Shown here in pieces: positions 21,480-33,500 of a DNA stretch of 64,000 bases. The translations under genes and the position numbers were made by a program. Position 1 is the first letter of the stretch. The number at the start of each line of letters is the position of its first letter. The DNA lies in contig NC_081409.1 in NCBI RefSeq assembly GCF_030272615.1, forward strand, positions 646,630,468-646,694,467, read 5' to 3'. Under the pieces are notes generated by a model that was not told the origin of the DNA, ran no database searches, and saw nothing but the letters and a program-made list of their open reading frames with translations. The stretch is from Cryptomeria japonica (Eukaryota > Streptophyta > Pinopsida > Cupressales > Cupressaceae).

Positions 21480-22020
21480 TTCTTTAGGTGTAAGAAAGTG
21501 AAAATTTTATGGTAAAGCTGATCTTGGGACAAGGAGAGGAGTGCAATGGACCAAACCGAAGCTAGGGTGGGTGAAGGTAAATTTTGATGGTGCTTTAAAA
21601 GGGAATCCTAGTCCCTCGGGGGCTGGATGTGTTGCATGGGACTAAAGAAGGAAATATTATTGCTATTGATTCAAAACATCTAGGGGTAGGTACCAATAAT
21701 GAAGCATAAGCGAAAGCAGCCATGTTGGTGGTGGATTTGGCGAAAAGGTTGAAGATTGATCAATTGCATCTGGAAGGTTATTCACAAATATTGATTAGTT
21801 TGATTTTGAATGGGGAAGGAATGGTATGGAAAATGGATAAAATGGTGCAACTAATAAGAAATTAATTAGATGAATTCAATTTTTTTTAAATATCGCATGT
21901 ATATCGGGAGGGAAATGCATTGGCATACTCTTTGTCCAAATTGGTGGTCGATGGGGCTGGATGAAGAGTTTTCAATGAGCTGGAACTATACAAATATCTT
22001 ATTTATTTGTATCTATATTT
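21480..22020 (+). pseudogene. LINE-type RNase H (RVT_3-like) remnant
   Basis: Translations in adjacent frames give GWVKVNFDGALKGNPSP, then SGAGCVAWD, then NNEA followed by AKAAMLVVDLAKRLKI, and finally HVYREGNALAYSLSKL. These are the hallmark blocks of the plant RNase H domain at the C-terminus of many non-LTR elements and related genes. A 1-bp frameshift near 21640 and stops near 21707 disable it. The minus-strand element N3 is inserted directly after it at GTTGG (22021-22025). Confidence 0.7.
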
Positions 22021-22025
22021 GTTGG

Positions 22026-23230
22026 TGATAAACTTATAAGGCACTAAGAGGGGGGGTGAATCAGTGCAAGCAAAAATAATATGAATCTAATCACCAATTT
22101 AAACAACTTAAAACTTAACAAGCATAAGAGGAATATCATAGCATAAGCTAATGCCCAATAAAACAAATTCCACATAATACAAGAGATTTATACATCGAAA
22201 CGCAAAAGGGAAAAACTATGGTTGGATTTTATACCCACAATATTCACTATCTGTAGAATAGAAATCTTGATCGGTTAAGGTCTTGTAGACATGCCTTGTT
22301 AGGACCAGACCTAGTTAGGAGTCACATGGTTAAGGGATTTAAATGATTAGCCCTGTTAGGAGCTTTGACCTGTTACGATCAACCTAGCAAGAGGATTTAA
22401 CACTCTCATATAGAGCTACCCTGTTAGGGGATTTACAATGTAAGGCCTGTTAGGAGCTACCCGGTTAAGAGAATTTACTACTATCACTGTTAAGATAACA
22501 ACAGTTCAAATGATCTTCATAGAACACCTTTGTATTTGATAAGATCTGCTTCAAATCCTCAAAACTTCACTAACACATCAATACAGAGGTTCACTAATAA
22601 CCACATAATCACAATCTCAATATTCGCCTTCAATCTTATGTCTATCTCATAACTCATCACACTTTTTATAGACATTAACTTAGTCGGCTACAACCTTGGA
22701 ACAATTTCTTAGGTTCAATGAATGTAGACAAAATAACTTTGCACGCCGAACTTATGTCGACCATCGACATAACAAATCAAAACTTGTGTTATTTAACCAA
22801 TTTAAGTGACACTATCAGTACGGGTTAAGTGTTCATCAAAATACCTTCTCTGTACATCAAATCTCGCTTGTCTGGTTGAATCTGTCAATGTGGTCATGAA
22901 CATAGCTCCAAATACCCATCTCCATCACTCCTTAAAACCACCTCATTCAACTCTTCATCAATCATGTGTATCGGTTACATGAATGCAACTTTGTCTTTGT
23001 TTACCAGTTAAAAATCTATTTGTCAAATCATTGGTAAACTGTCATCTGTACCGGTTATACCTTACCAGTTGGCTTCCAAGACTTAGATGACCACAAAAAT
23101 ATTATTGGCATCAATGACAACAGAAGACTTAGTTATCGAACATGAATCTCAATCTCTTCATCACATTCACCAATTAATCATTTACCAGTTGTAAATCACA
23201 AGTCTTTACTGGTTCAGTAAAATGCCAACA
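22026..23230 (-). repeat. 3' LTR of N3
   Basis: 1205 bp. Plus-strand ends are TGATAAACTT and AATGCCAACA. It matches 36686-39316 once the solo LTR there is removed. It contains TTTTTATA at about 22673 (TATAAAAA on the minus strand) and the conserved U5 C-run near 22050 in reverse. Confidence 0.85.
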
Positions 23231-23318
23231 TTCTCCCCCTTTCCCATTGATGGCAACACTTAGGAAAATTTTTGTCAATTAAGTGTGCAAAACAAAAATT
23301 GATTTCATGACATATACT
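23231..23318 (-). other. N3 purine tract and 3' untranslated end
   Basis: On the minus strand, CCATCAATGGGAAAGGGGGAG runs up to the LTR and a second run, AAGGGGGAG, lies near 23325. The plus-strand word CATTGATGGCAACACT at 23245-23260 is one arm of the inverted repeat shared by this family. Confidence 0.6.
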
Positions 23319-24687
23319 CCCCCTTAGTAATCTGTGAACTCTATCAGTATAACTTTTGTCGATGAAACAGTGTGAAGGAAATCTGTGAACTCTATTGGTA
23401 TAACTTTTGTCGATGAACTCGACATATCAGAGCTTGGAGTAGTAGGTTTGAAGTCATCCCGATGACCTGACGAAGTCATCTTCGGTCATCAGGATTGCTA
23501 TTGGCTATCGGATAGACTTGTTCGGTGCTATGCCGATACGCGATGAATCCTCCTTCAGTCATCGGGAGTGCTATCGGCTATCGGATTGACTTGTTCGGTA
23601 CTATGTAGATACCCGATGAATCCTCCTGTGGTCATCGAAGCACTATCGGCTATCGGCTAGACTTAATCTGTGTTATGCCGATACCCGACAAAGTCATTTT
23701 TTGGTCATTGGGGTAGCATCAATTATCGGATGGACGAAAGAATAAAAGGCATGCAGTTCAGATCTAGATCCAATGGTCATTGCTTTACCACTATGGAAAG
23801 ATGCACAAGGTTTAACCTATGCCACTTGGCAAACATGGTGGGGCCTCACAAAAGGAGCAACTCAGACAGTTTAACAGGTGAGCAAGTCTAGGATGATTGG
23901 ACGATTGTCGCTATACCGCTATGGCAAGATGCACAAGGTTTATCCTATGCGACTTGGCGACCAAGGTGGGGCAAAACAAAGGAGAGCTTCATTCCAGGTA
24001 GTTAGTAAGGCCGTGTTGAGGTGGCAGGACATAGACCCCGGAGAAAATTAGAGGGTGCCACGTGGTGGAGCGCAAAAAGAGAGATCGACCAGATCGGATG
24101 ATCGGGATAGATGATAGTTGGCGATCGCGTCTGTCATCGGCCATCGAAGATGTAGTTTTGAAGTTATGCTGATACCTGATGGAGTTGACTCAACTGGGTC
24201 GGTGTATTTGAATACGAACCAGTTTGATTCCTGGATGTATGTGGGATAATTGTTTTCTCACGAATGTAGACCGACGCAGATAGTTAGACGTCTAACCGAT
24301 TGGTGCAAACTAACAGTTGAACGGTCGACATGAAAATGTATATGAAGCCAAGAGGAAACTTGAACAAGGCTGTTGTTCTAATGATAAGCTATATACTGTG
24401 GTGTGTAGCCAAAGTGATCAGAGTGAACATCTGTGTTTTGGTAACAGACTTCATTGTAAAGATTCTTTGCTGAGAATAAAGTGCTCTTGTTGTCAGTGGT
24501 GGGTTTTTTCCCGGAAGGGTTTCCCACGTAAATTCATGGTGTTTATCTCTGTGTGTGTTTGAATTTTGACAGTCTATGTTTCGTATATGCTAATCTTAGT
24601 TTTCTATAAAGTTTTAAAACACACTAGTCTTGTTTCCCCTGCAAATTGACATTAGGGAAGCATTTTCCGCACTGTGCTTTCGTTACA
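23319..24687 (+). repeat. 5' LTR of Copia A, start missing
   Basis: Matches 29942-31365 from about 23350 onward and ends CTTTCGTTACA. The TGTTGGAAATG start seen in the 3' LTR is absent. U5 carries GGGTTTTTTCCC...GGGTTTCCCACGTAAA near 24505. Confidence 0.85.
23470..23740 (+). repeat. 73-bp tandem repeats in Copia A LTR
   Basis: The word GGTCATC(G/A) recurs at 73-bp steps (23485, 23558, 23631, 23704). Each unit contains GCTATCGGCTATCGGAT, then GCCGATACCCGATGAATCC. The same array is in the 3' LTR at 30120-30350. Its place upstream of the presumed start site suggests U3 enhancer-like repeats. Confidence 0.75.
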
Positions 24688-24689
24688 AG

Positions 24690-24701
24690 TTGTATCAGAG
24701 C
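24690..24701 (+). other. Primer binding site of Copia A
   Basis: TTGTATCAGAGC, one base from the standard tRNA-Met-type primer site, begins two bases after the LTR end. Confidence 0.7.
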
Positions 24702-24799
24702 CTGGCCAGTTGTGTTATCATTATGTGTAGGGTTGGTTTTTTTGTGTTAATTTGTTTCAGTGGGAGTTTGTTAGTGTGTCTACTTGTTTACAGAGTAAG

Positions 24800-25504
24800 A
24801 TGGCAAGCACTTCTGGAAGAATGGATATTGAGAAGTTCAATGGCTCCAATTTTGAGTTATGGAAACTTAATATTGAGGACCTGCTAGTTGACCGAGATTT
24901 TTGGATTGCAGTGAGTGGACATAAACCTTCAGGCATGAGCTTTGCAGACTCAATACTGTTGAACGTACATGAGGAGAAGATTGCAAATGATTTGTGGAAG
25001 AAGTTAGGAGACATCTATCAGGGGAAAACCTTGGTGAATAAACTCTTCCCGAGGAAGAAGTTATATTCTTTGAATATGGATGTAGGAACACCCTTGGCAG
25101 ATCATTTGAATGCATTTAACATGGTTCTCACTCAATTGACATTAGTTGGTGTAGCTATTCAAGAAGAACTTTGCATGTTGCTACTATGCTCATTGCAAGA
25201 TTCTTGGGAACATTTGGTGATGGCCATTAGCAGTACTATGACCCAGTTCAAGATGGATATTGTGGTCAATACTCTTTTGTTAGAAGAAATGAGAAAGAAG
25301 TCTTCTGAGATGATAAAAGATGCACTCTCTGTTCGAGGTAGACCAAGGGATAAAGACAAAAAGAAAGGGAAGAAGTCCAAGTCCAAGTCTCAAGAGAGGT
25401 CCAAGTCTCCTCGAAAGAAGTCTAAGGTGAAATGCTGGAACTGTGGACAAAAGGGTCATATTCAAAAGGATTACAAAGAGGAGAAGAAGAGAAAGAACTT
25501 CTGA
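24800..25504 (+). pseudogene. Copia A Gag (UBN2-type) with altered zinc knuckle
   Basis: ATG 24800 opens MASTSGRMDIEKFNGSNFEL, the typical start of plant Copia Gag, followed by the helical UBN2-like domain (LADHLNAFNMVLTQLTLVGV) and a very basic K/S-rich linker. The zinc knuckle CWNCGQKGHIQKDY has Tyr in place of the last Cys. The frame stops at 25502, while the protease lies in another frame, so an indel separates them. Gag packages element RNA into particles. This copy could not do so normally. Confidence 0.9.
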
Positions 25505-26100
25505 TGATGAATCTTCTCACAATGATGCAGACGCTTTTGTAGTAGCTCTAGCAGTGCCTTCTTCTGACAATATGTGGTTAATTGACTTAGGGGCATCTTT
25601 CCATATGACATCTCACAAGGAGTGTTTCTTAAAGTATGAACCGTATGCTGGTGGGAAGGTGTATTTAGCAAGTGATTCAGAACTGGAGATTGTTTGGAGA
25701 GGAAGAAATAAAATCCAATTTCTTGATGGGAGAATAAAGGGAATCAATGGAGTTTTGCACATACCAGGTCTGGCAAGAAACCTACTTTCTGTAAGCAAGT
25801 TGAATGATGTTGGAGTCCAAGTAACATTTGTGTCTAGTGGTTGTAAGATGACTAGAGGGTCTATTAGTTTGGCTAAGCTTGAACGCATTGGTACATTGTA
25901 CAAGTTAAATGCTGAACCTGTGTGCTGTAATATAGTCATTAAGAAATCTGATAGAACTACTGAGTTGACATATGGTGTAAATTGTATGGAAGCAAAACTT
26001 CTTGCAGAAAAGACAATGCTCTGGCATTATAGGCTTGGTCACATTGGTGAAAAAGGTTTGAATACTTTAAAGAGAAAATCTGGTAGAAGGACTTACTGAT
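25505..26100 (+). pseudogene. Copia A protease and pre-integrase region
   Basis: The frame ending at 26099 contains WLIDLGASFHMT, the aspartic protease site with Leu in place of Ser/Thr in the D(S/T)GAS motif (Asp codon at 25584). It then has the flap-like VLHIPGLARNLLSVSKL and the pre-integrase zinc block LWHYRLGHIGEKGLNTL. It ends with a frameshift near 26080. Copia protease cuts the Gag-Pol precursor. Confidence 0.9.
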
Positions 26101-26868
26101 TGTAACCTTGAGTTTGATTTTTGTGAACATTGCATATATGGAAAACCAAACTGTGTTCAATTTTATTCAAGTCCTCATAAATCTTCTGACATTCTGGACT
26201 ATGTGCATTCTGATGTGTTTGGTCCGGTGGATGTACCTTCTTTGTCTAAATCAAAGTAGTATGTATCCTTTGTTGATGATTATTCGAGAAGGACATTTGT
26301 TTATTTTATGGACAGTAAGTTAGAAGTGTTTAGTCGGTTTAATGAATTTAAAAACCTAGTTGAAAACCAGACTGGAAGAAGAATAAAATGTTTAAGAACT
26401 GATAATGGTGGTGAGTATTGCAATACAGATTTTGACAAGTACTGTGTAGACCATGGAATTAAAAGACATAGAACTACGCCTTATAGTCCACAACAAAATG
26501 GAGTTGCTGAAAGGTTAAATCGGTCTTTGATGGAGAAAGCAAGAAGCATGTTGAGTAGTGCTAGGCTGGAACAAAAGTTTTGGGCAAAAGCAGTTGCTAC
26601 AACATGTTACCTATTGAACCAGTCACCTACAATAGTGTTAGTAGACAAGACACCTATGGAAGCATGGTCTGGTAAGAAACCTTCTCTAAGACACATTCGT
26701 GTGTTTGGTTCAGAGGCATATGCACATTTGCTTGATGTTAAAAGATCTAAATTAGATAACAAAGTAGTCAAATGTATTTTCATTGGATATGGAGTTGGAG
26801 TTAAAGGATACAAGCTTTGGAATCTTGAGATTGGAAAGGTTGTGTACAACAGAAGTGTCATCTTTTGA
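26101..26868 (+). pseudogene. Copia A integrase core
   Basis: The rve core has the three catalytic acids in place: D in HSDVFGP near 26205, D in RTDNGGEY near 26400, and E in NGVAERLN near 26503. There is an in-frame stop at about 26259 and a final stop at 26868 (TGA) in the linker. Further on VKCIFIGYGVGVKGYKLW marks the C-terminal region. It would insert element DNA into the genome. Confidence 0.92.
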
Positions 26869-26880
26869 GAGCTGAAACCT

Positions 26881-27367
26881 ATGTCTATAGATAAACCAAT
26901 AGAGAAGGAAAAAGAGAAGGATGTGGTTGAATTTCCACTAGGAGAAGAAGTGAAAATTGCAGATGTACCTGAAGATGAGAACGAAGAGAGTTCAAGTAGC
27001 TCTGATAGTTCAGAAGAAGAACAAAATGAAGCCTCACCACAAGTGTTAAGAAGATCCACACGAGAGAGGTGACAACCTAATAGGTTTACCCCAGATAGGT
27101 ATAATTTTTCAATGTTGAATGTAAATTGTGCCTATGCTTTACTTGCTGATACTAATGAGCTTAGGACTGCAAAAGAAGCCATGGATATGTCAGATTTAGA
27201 TTCTTGGTTGGGAGCCATGAATGCTGAAATGAAATCATTGGACAAGAATGGAACATGGAGTCTGGTATCCTTGCTTAAAGGGAGAAAGTCGGTGGGCTGT
27301 AAATGGGTTTTCAAAAGGAAGTATGGTCCAGATGGCAGCATTGACAAGTACAAGGCCAAATTGGTTG
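26881..27367 (+). pseudogene. Copia A integrase tail and start of reverse transcriptase
   Basis: In the same frame as the integrase. An acidic/serine linker (ENEESSSSSDSSEEEQ), RRSTRER, a TGA at 27070-27072, then the RT start SWLGAMNAEMKSLDKNGTWSLV and GCKWVFKRKYGPDGSIDKYKAKLVV. It is interrupted at GGTTG (27363-27367) by a solo LTR and continues at 28520 with AKGYSQKEGID-like coding. Confidence 0.88.
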
Positions 27368-28514
27368 TGTATACACATAAAAATGGCTATGAGCAATTAA
27401 ATAAATATTTAACATTTATTTAATAATTATTCTTCTATTAAATAGTTAATTTGAAAAGATTAATTTATTTAATTGATTTCGTGTCTTTCTATTAATTAAT
27501 TCATCTGTCCTACTCCTCTAATTAATTAAATATCTAATATTTAATTATTCCTCTAACCAAGTTACTTAAATATCTAATATTTAATTATCTTCTCCAAGCA
27601 ATTAAATATCTAATATTTAATAGTTATTCTCCTATCCTATAGTGTCAAATATTAAATAATTTCTTAAATTATTTAATCTTTCTTATCCAAGTCACCCTCC
27701 ATCTCCACTTCATCTTCCCTTTGCCAACTCATCAAACATGTGGCTAAGGAAATTAATATTTCTTAAATATTAATTCATCATTTATCTTCAACTTCCAAAT
27801 TTAATGAAAATTGTGTACGTACACATATTTCATAACCATCTTCTATATTCTCTCCAATATCCCCTACATCTTAGGAAGGACTTGAGTCCACTTGTCCAAT
27901 CATGCCTAAATTTCCTCTAGCCATCCCTAGATTCTCTCAGTCAGCAACCTAGTCAAGGTGAGATGAGTGACACTTGTCTTTTCCTTCCCCCTTTCTCTCA
28001 ATCTTCACTTTTTCTCACAGCCAGCCAAATCTATAGATCTGATCAGGACCGTTGATCTAAGCCACATCATCTAATCCTCTCAAGGTCTATAAAATCAAGA
28101 GCTTCAGTTGAGAGAGAGTTAGACTTCAAGAGACTTCAAGTGCATTTTGCAAGCTAATCATATGCATCTGTGAGTTTTAATTTTCAAGCAAATCGTAATA
28201 GCATAATCATTTTAGCATAATCATGTAGTATTGCATATCATAGTATCAGTTAACTACAAGTTATTAGTGCATTCTTCATATGCCATCTTGGAAGCCATCA
28301 GTGCATTGTCTGAGAGCACACCATCTGCAACCAAGAATAGTGGAGTTAGGACACAATGAACATAAGCCATGAAGGTAATATGAGTATTTTATTTCATATG
28401 TACTTCATGTAGTTTCATTGGTTGAGTTTGGATTTCGTGTAGTATTTCCATTGGTATTTTGTGAAACTAACTTATTGCAGGTAAAATTTTGAGGATGAAA
28501 TTCAAATCAACATA
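27368..28514 (+). repeat. Solo LTR inserted in Copia A RT
   Basis: 1147 bp from TGTATACACATAAAAATGG to AAATCAACATA, flanked by the target duplication GGTTG at 27363-27367 and 28515-28519. The start resembles the G1 family (TGTAGAGACCTAAAAATGG), so it is probably a Gypsy-type LTR. TATAAAAT at 28088-28095 is a likely TATA box. No internal region remains. Confidence 0.85.
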
Positions 28515-28519
28515 GGTTG

Positions 28520-29889
28520 CAAAGGGGTATTCTCAAAAGGAAGGTATTGACTCTGGATAAATTTTCTCTCTTGTAGCTAAGTTGACATCTATTAGATTTC
28601 TTTTGTCACTTGTAGCTGCATATGATTGGGAAGTCGAGCAAATGGATGTGAAAACAACATTTCTTCATGGGGACCTTGAAGAAGAAATCTATATGTTCGA
28701 GCCTGAGCATTTTGTGAAAAAGGGTAAAGAACATTTGGTATGTAAACTAAAGAAGTCTCTTTATGGTCGGAAACAGTCTCCTAGAATGTGGTATCAAAAA
28801 TATGATATGTTTGTGTTGTATTTGGGATTTGTGAGATCGAAAGCCGATCATTGTGTGTACTACAAGGTTGAAGATGATAAGATACTTATTATTGCTTTGT
28901 ATGTTGACGACATGTTGTTTGGAAATAACAAAGGTATGATCTCAAACTTGAAGTCCCAATTATCCTTCAAGTTCGAAATGAAAGATTTGGGGTCAACAAA
29001 CTACATTCTGGGAATGGAAATCAAGAGGGACAGGTCTAAGAGAAAACTCTGGTTCAACTAGAGAAAGTACATCACTAGCATTCTTGATAAGTTTAATATG
29101 TTTGATTGTAAACAATAGGTTGATCCTATTTTGCAGGGAACCAAACTGTCTGTCCATGACAGTCTGAAATCTCCAGAAGAGATAGATGACATGAAGAGTA
29201 TACCTTATGCAAGTACTATTGGCAGCTTGATGTATGCAATGGTTTGTACAATGCCAGACATTTCCCAACTAGTGGGAGTATTAAGCAAATTTATGTCAAA
29301 CCCAGGAATACCGCATTGGGATGATGTAAAGAGAGTCTTCAGATATCTGAAGGGTACTTTAGACTTTGCATTATGTTATCATGGTAATCTGAATGATTCA
29401 AAGAGAACTCTCAGAATTTGTGGTTATGCAGATTCTGATTGGGCAGGAGACATTGACAGCAGAAGATCCACCAGTGGATACATTTTTGTTCTAAATGGTG
29501 CAGCAATAAGTTGGATGAGCAAGCAACAATCTATAGTTGCTTTGTCCACTGCAGAGGCAGAATACATGGCAGCCACACATGCTTGTAAAGAAGTTGTTTG
29601 GCTTAGGCGTTTGAGTACAGATGTTGGTTTTGATGTAAGGCAAGTTGAAGTGCGAAGTGACAGTCAGAGTGCTATATGTTTAGTGAATAATCCTACATAC
29701 CATGCTAGGTCTAAACACATAGATGTACAATTCCATTTTATGCGTGACATGGTAGAAGATGGAGAGATCAATCTGAACAAGGTGGACACTCAGGAAAATG
29801 TTGCAGACACATTAACTAAATCGGTGACCACTCACAAGTTCAGGTGGTGTTCTAACTCAATGGGTCTCAGTACCCATCCCTCTCTATAA
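28520..29889 (+). pseudogene. Copia A reverse transcriptase and RNase H
   Basis: The frame of 26308-27367 resumes. RT blocks: EQMDVKTTFLHGDLEEEIYM, SLYGRKQSPRMWYQKYD, and the catalytic YVDDML at about 28900-28917, intact. Stops occur at 28557, 29059 and 29116. RNase H follows with GYADSDWAGDIDSRRSTSG, ALSTAEAEYMAATHACKE and HIDVQFHFMRDMV, ending at 29887-29889. The catalytic residues are present, and the stops and the insertion disable it. Confidence 0.93.
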
Positions 29890-29941
29890 TGTTTGGAAAA
29901 GTGCTCAAGCAGTCCAGTGAATTCCTTGTCAAGTGGGAGTT

Positions 29942-31365
29942 TGTTGGAAATGTGCCTCTAATTCACTTGACCCTTGTTCATACTGATCGGGTTAACTCTA
30001 GCCGATGAAATAGTGTGAAGGAAATCTGTGAACTCTATTGGTATAGCTTTTGCCGATGAAATCGACATATCAGAGCTTGGAGTAGTAGCTTTGAAGTCAT
30101 CACGATGACATGACGAAGTCATCTTCGATCATTGGGAGTGTTATCGGCTATTGGATAGACTTGTTCAGTGCTATGCCGATACTCGATGAATCCTCCTTCG
30201 ATCATTGGGAGTGCTATTGGCTATCGGATAGACTTGTTCACTACTATGCCGATACCCGATGAATCCTCCTTGGGTCATCGAAGCGCTATCAGCTATCAGG
30301 TAGACTTGTTCTGTGTTATGCGGATACCTAAAGAAGTCATTTTTCGGTCATTGGGGTAGCATCGATTATTGGATGAACGAAAGAATAAAAGGCATGCAGT
30401 TTAGATCCAGATCCAATGGTCATCACTTTATCGCTATGGAAAGATGCACAAGGTTTATCCTATGTGACTTGGTGACCATGGTGGGGCCCAACAAAAGGAG
30501 CAACTCAGACAGTTTAATGTGTGAGCAAGTCCAAGATGATCGGACGATTGTTGCTATACCGCTATGGCAAGATGCACAAGGTTTATCCTATGCGACTTGG
30601 TGACCAAGGTGGGGCCCGACAAAGGAGAGCTTCATTCCGGGTGGTTAGTAAGGCTGTGCTGACATGGCAGGGAAGAGACCTCAAAGCAAATGAGAGGGTG
30701 CCATGTGGCATAGCATAGAAAGAGAGATCGAGTAGATCAGACGATCAAGATAGATGATAGTTCATCTTGTCGATGACCCGATGGAATCGCCTTCGGCGAT
30801 CGGGTCTGTCATTGGCCATTGGAGATGTAGTTTTGAAGCTATGCCGATACACGATGGAGTTGACTCGTTTGGGCAGGTGTATTTGAATACGAACCAGTTT
30901 GATTCCTGGATGCACGTGGGATAATTGTTTTCTCATGAATGTAGACCGACGCAGATAGTTAGATGTCTAACAGATTGGTGCAAACTGACAGTTGAACGAT
31001 TGACATGAAAATGTATATGAAGCCAAGAGGAAATTTGAACAAGGCTATTGTTCTGATGATAAGCTGTATACTATGGTGTGTAGCCGAAGTGATCAGAGTG
31101 AACATCTGTGGTGTGACAACAAACTTTATTTTAAAGATTCTTTGCTGAGAATAAAGTGCTCTTGTTGTCGGTGGTGGGTTTTTTCGTGAAAGGATTTCCC
31201 ATGTAAATTCATGGTGTTTATCTCTGTGTGTGTTTGAATTCTGACATTGTATCTATTTCATATATGCTAATCTTAGTATTTTGTAAAGTTTTGAAACACA
31301 CTTGTCCTATTTCCCCTGCAAATTGACATTAGGAAAGCATTTTTCTGCACTGTACTTTCCTTACA
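29942..31365 (+). repeat. 3' LTR of Copia A
   Basis: 1424 bp, TGTTGGAAATGTG to CTTTCCTTACA, preceded by the purine tract AAGTGGGAGTT. It contains the 73-bp array at about 30120-30350 and the U5 module near 31185. Confidence 0.88.
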
Positions 31366-31543
31366 ATACTACTACTCTCCCTTTTCTTTTACATACAAAA
31401 TTTTGACTAACTCTTCACGACTCTTTAACTATTACTCCCCCTTTGACAACAATGCCAAACAAAGAAGTAAATACATGAAAGATAAATACATTTACATCAA
31501 AATTTGTATAACATATATTTAAATATAGGATTTCAAATTTTTT

Positions 31544-33500
31544 TTACAATGCAATCATAGAAAAAGCATCACTAAAATTTGATTTCAACTGCGTCATATC
31601 ATTATGCCAGGTCTCCAAAATAGTGTCAGTTATCTCCACATTTGTTCTCATCTGTCCAACAAACTCCTCCATGGCATCTAGAGTGCTCATCTTTGATGTA
31701 GCGAGAATAGCTTCAGACTCTTTATAAGCTCTCTGTAAGATTTCTCCCTTCAATATCAGCTATGTCTGTAATTCCTGCAGTGATCTGATCCTCTTAACCT
31801 ATTGAATTTCATAAGCTTTCAGCTTATGCTGAAGTTCTACAACCAATTGTCCATATTTGATAGTAGAGTCATTAAGGGGCTTGAATGACTCACTGAGAAG
31901 TTCAAGTTCTTTCTCACCTTCTTACTTCTTCTTCTTCTTCAAGTCAGTACAAAATAATGAAATTTTTTGAAATAGTTGATAGTATTTTACCTCCAGTTTC
32001 AAGTCCTTCTTTCCAATAGTCCTTATTGACAGTAAGAACAACTTTCCCTTTATCAATTTCAGTCAACAATTGCTTAGTTCTTTTCTTCTTGTAATCCTTC
32101 TCAACACTAACATAAGTTGTATCATCAAAAGATTTCATCTATTCTTCGGGATCAGAAATAAGTTGTCCAAGCTTGTCAATAGGATTAACAAAATTATCAG
32201 TATTAGTCTTCGGTAGGAGACTTTACAAAATGTCAACAACATTCCTTATTGTCTCTACCTCCTTCTGTTGTTCTTTCATCCTCTTCACTTTGGCCTGAGA
32301 TTGCATGGTAGTTGTAATCTCCATCAACTTAGATGAGCTTAAATTATCCATGTCTAGTGGACCTTTGATGCTTGTAGCATCATCATCTTCATCATCTACA
32401 ATTTTCTTTTTAGAGTCAAGTGACAAAGGTGACACTTTAGGTTCAGTCTTCTTCTCTGCATCTTCATGTTTCTTTTCCTCTATCTTTTCTTTTTCTTCTG
32501 TCACTTCCTCTTTCTTTTCATTTTCCTGTACTAGTGGGGGCTGTGTATCAACTATTTGAGTAAATACTAGTGGCTCCTCATCCTTCTTTTCTTCCCATTG
32601 CTCAGACATATCAACATCAACATCCTGTACGTCTACATTGTCAGGAGCACCAACATCATCATTATTACTGGTATCATCATCATGAGGGATAATCTCAGGT
32701 TCAGTTTGCGTATTCACCGGTTGATCATCTAGCACAATTTCATCAAGCTTACAATTGATTTTTTAACACTTTTCATAAGATCTTTATCCTCAAACCTCTC
32801 TGGTTCATCTTCCTTAACTTCTTCCTCTTCATTCGGAATCAGACCCAGTACCTTTTTCAAATTTTGTTCAGTCTCGCTATGGACTGATTGGGTCTCGCCA
32901 ATTAAAATTCTTGTCAACCTTTTCTTCCACCTAAAAGATTGCTTTGACTTAGCAAAAATTTCATCTATCTCTTGCTCAGTAGCTTCAGGTTGCAAGTTTT
33001 TCATAAAATATTCAATGTATTCTCTATCTCGTTTCATGGCTGCCTGCCATCTAGCATCAATTATATTATAAAAATAACTTGGAGTTTGCCCTTGCAATTC
33101 AATTAGGGCCTTGTTGTATTTATTCATCATGTAAACAATTGCATCTTCTATGTCCCTTTGTTCATCTTTACTAAACTTATCAAAGAGTTTCTTCACACCA
33201 GTCAATATACCATACTCTTTAATGTTTATTATTAAATTTTCAAGAGGTGTGAGCTTGATTACTGGTTTCTTTGGAGATTTCACAATTGGAGTACCAACAC
33301 CCTTTGACCTTTTGCCACTGGCCCGTAGGGTTTTCTTCTCTCCTTCGGACTCAGTCTCTTCTTCATCAACATCTACCGGTTTATGTTCTTTTTGCTTTTT
33401 ACTTTTACCAGTCTTAGCCAGTGCAGTAGGTGGTTCAACAATCTTTCCTTTTCTCCGAAACTAAATCTTCGATGGTTTCTCCTTATTTGTGTCTACTGGT
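31544..33500 (-). pseudogene. N3 ORF2, C-terminal part
   Basis: Read on the minus strand from about 33500 down to 31544, in at least three frame segments (33283-32729, 32735-32223, 31753-31544). First comes the helical block ILTGVKKLFDKFSKDEQRDI, corresponding to INKLYESLSTDDKEKVENNV of N2. A long acidic linker follows (DDDTSNNDDVGAPDN, EEKKDEEPLV), then the helical block LSSSKLMEITTTMQSQAKVK, then coiled-coil remains. The order is the same as in N1 and N2. Function unknown. Frameshifts lie near 32735 and between 31944 and 31753. Confidence 0.6.

Larger units (their letters stand above)
23319..31365 (+). mobile_element. Copia A LTR retrotransposon
   Basis: A complete but decayed Ty1/Copia element inside N3. 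The 5' LTR (23319-24687) lacks the first few dozen bases of the 3' LTR (29942-31365). The right flank reads ATACT and the same word is at 23314-23318 on the left, a likely target duplication. In order it has primer site, gag with a zinc knuckle, protease, integrase, reverse transcriptase and RNase H. A solo LTR is inserted in the RT region. Pol is in one frame from about 26300 onward, with stops. Confidence 0.9.

Noticed and set aside
32305-32559. Serine-rich frame on the plus strand
   Set aside because: It is the antisense shadow of the acidic, lysine-rich linker of N3 ORF2.
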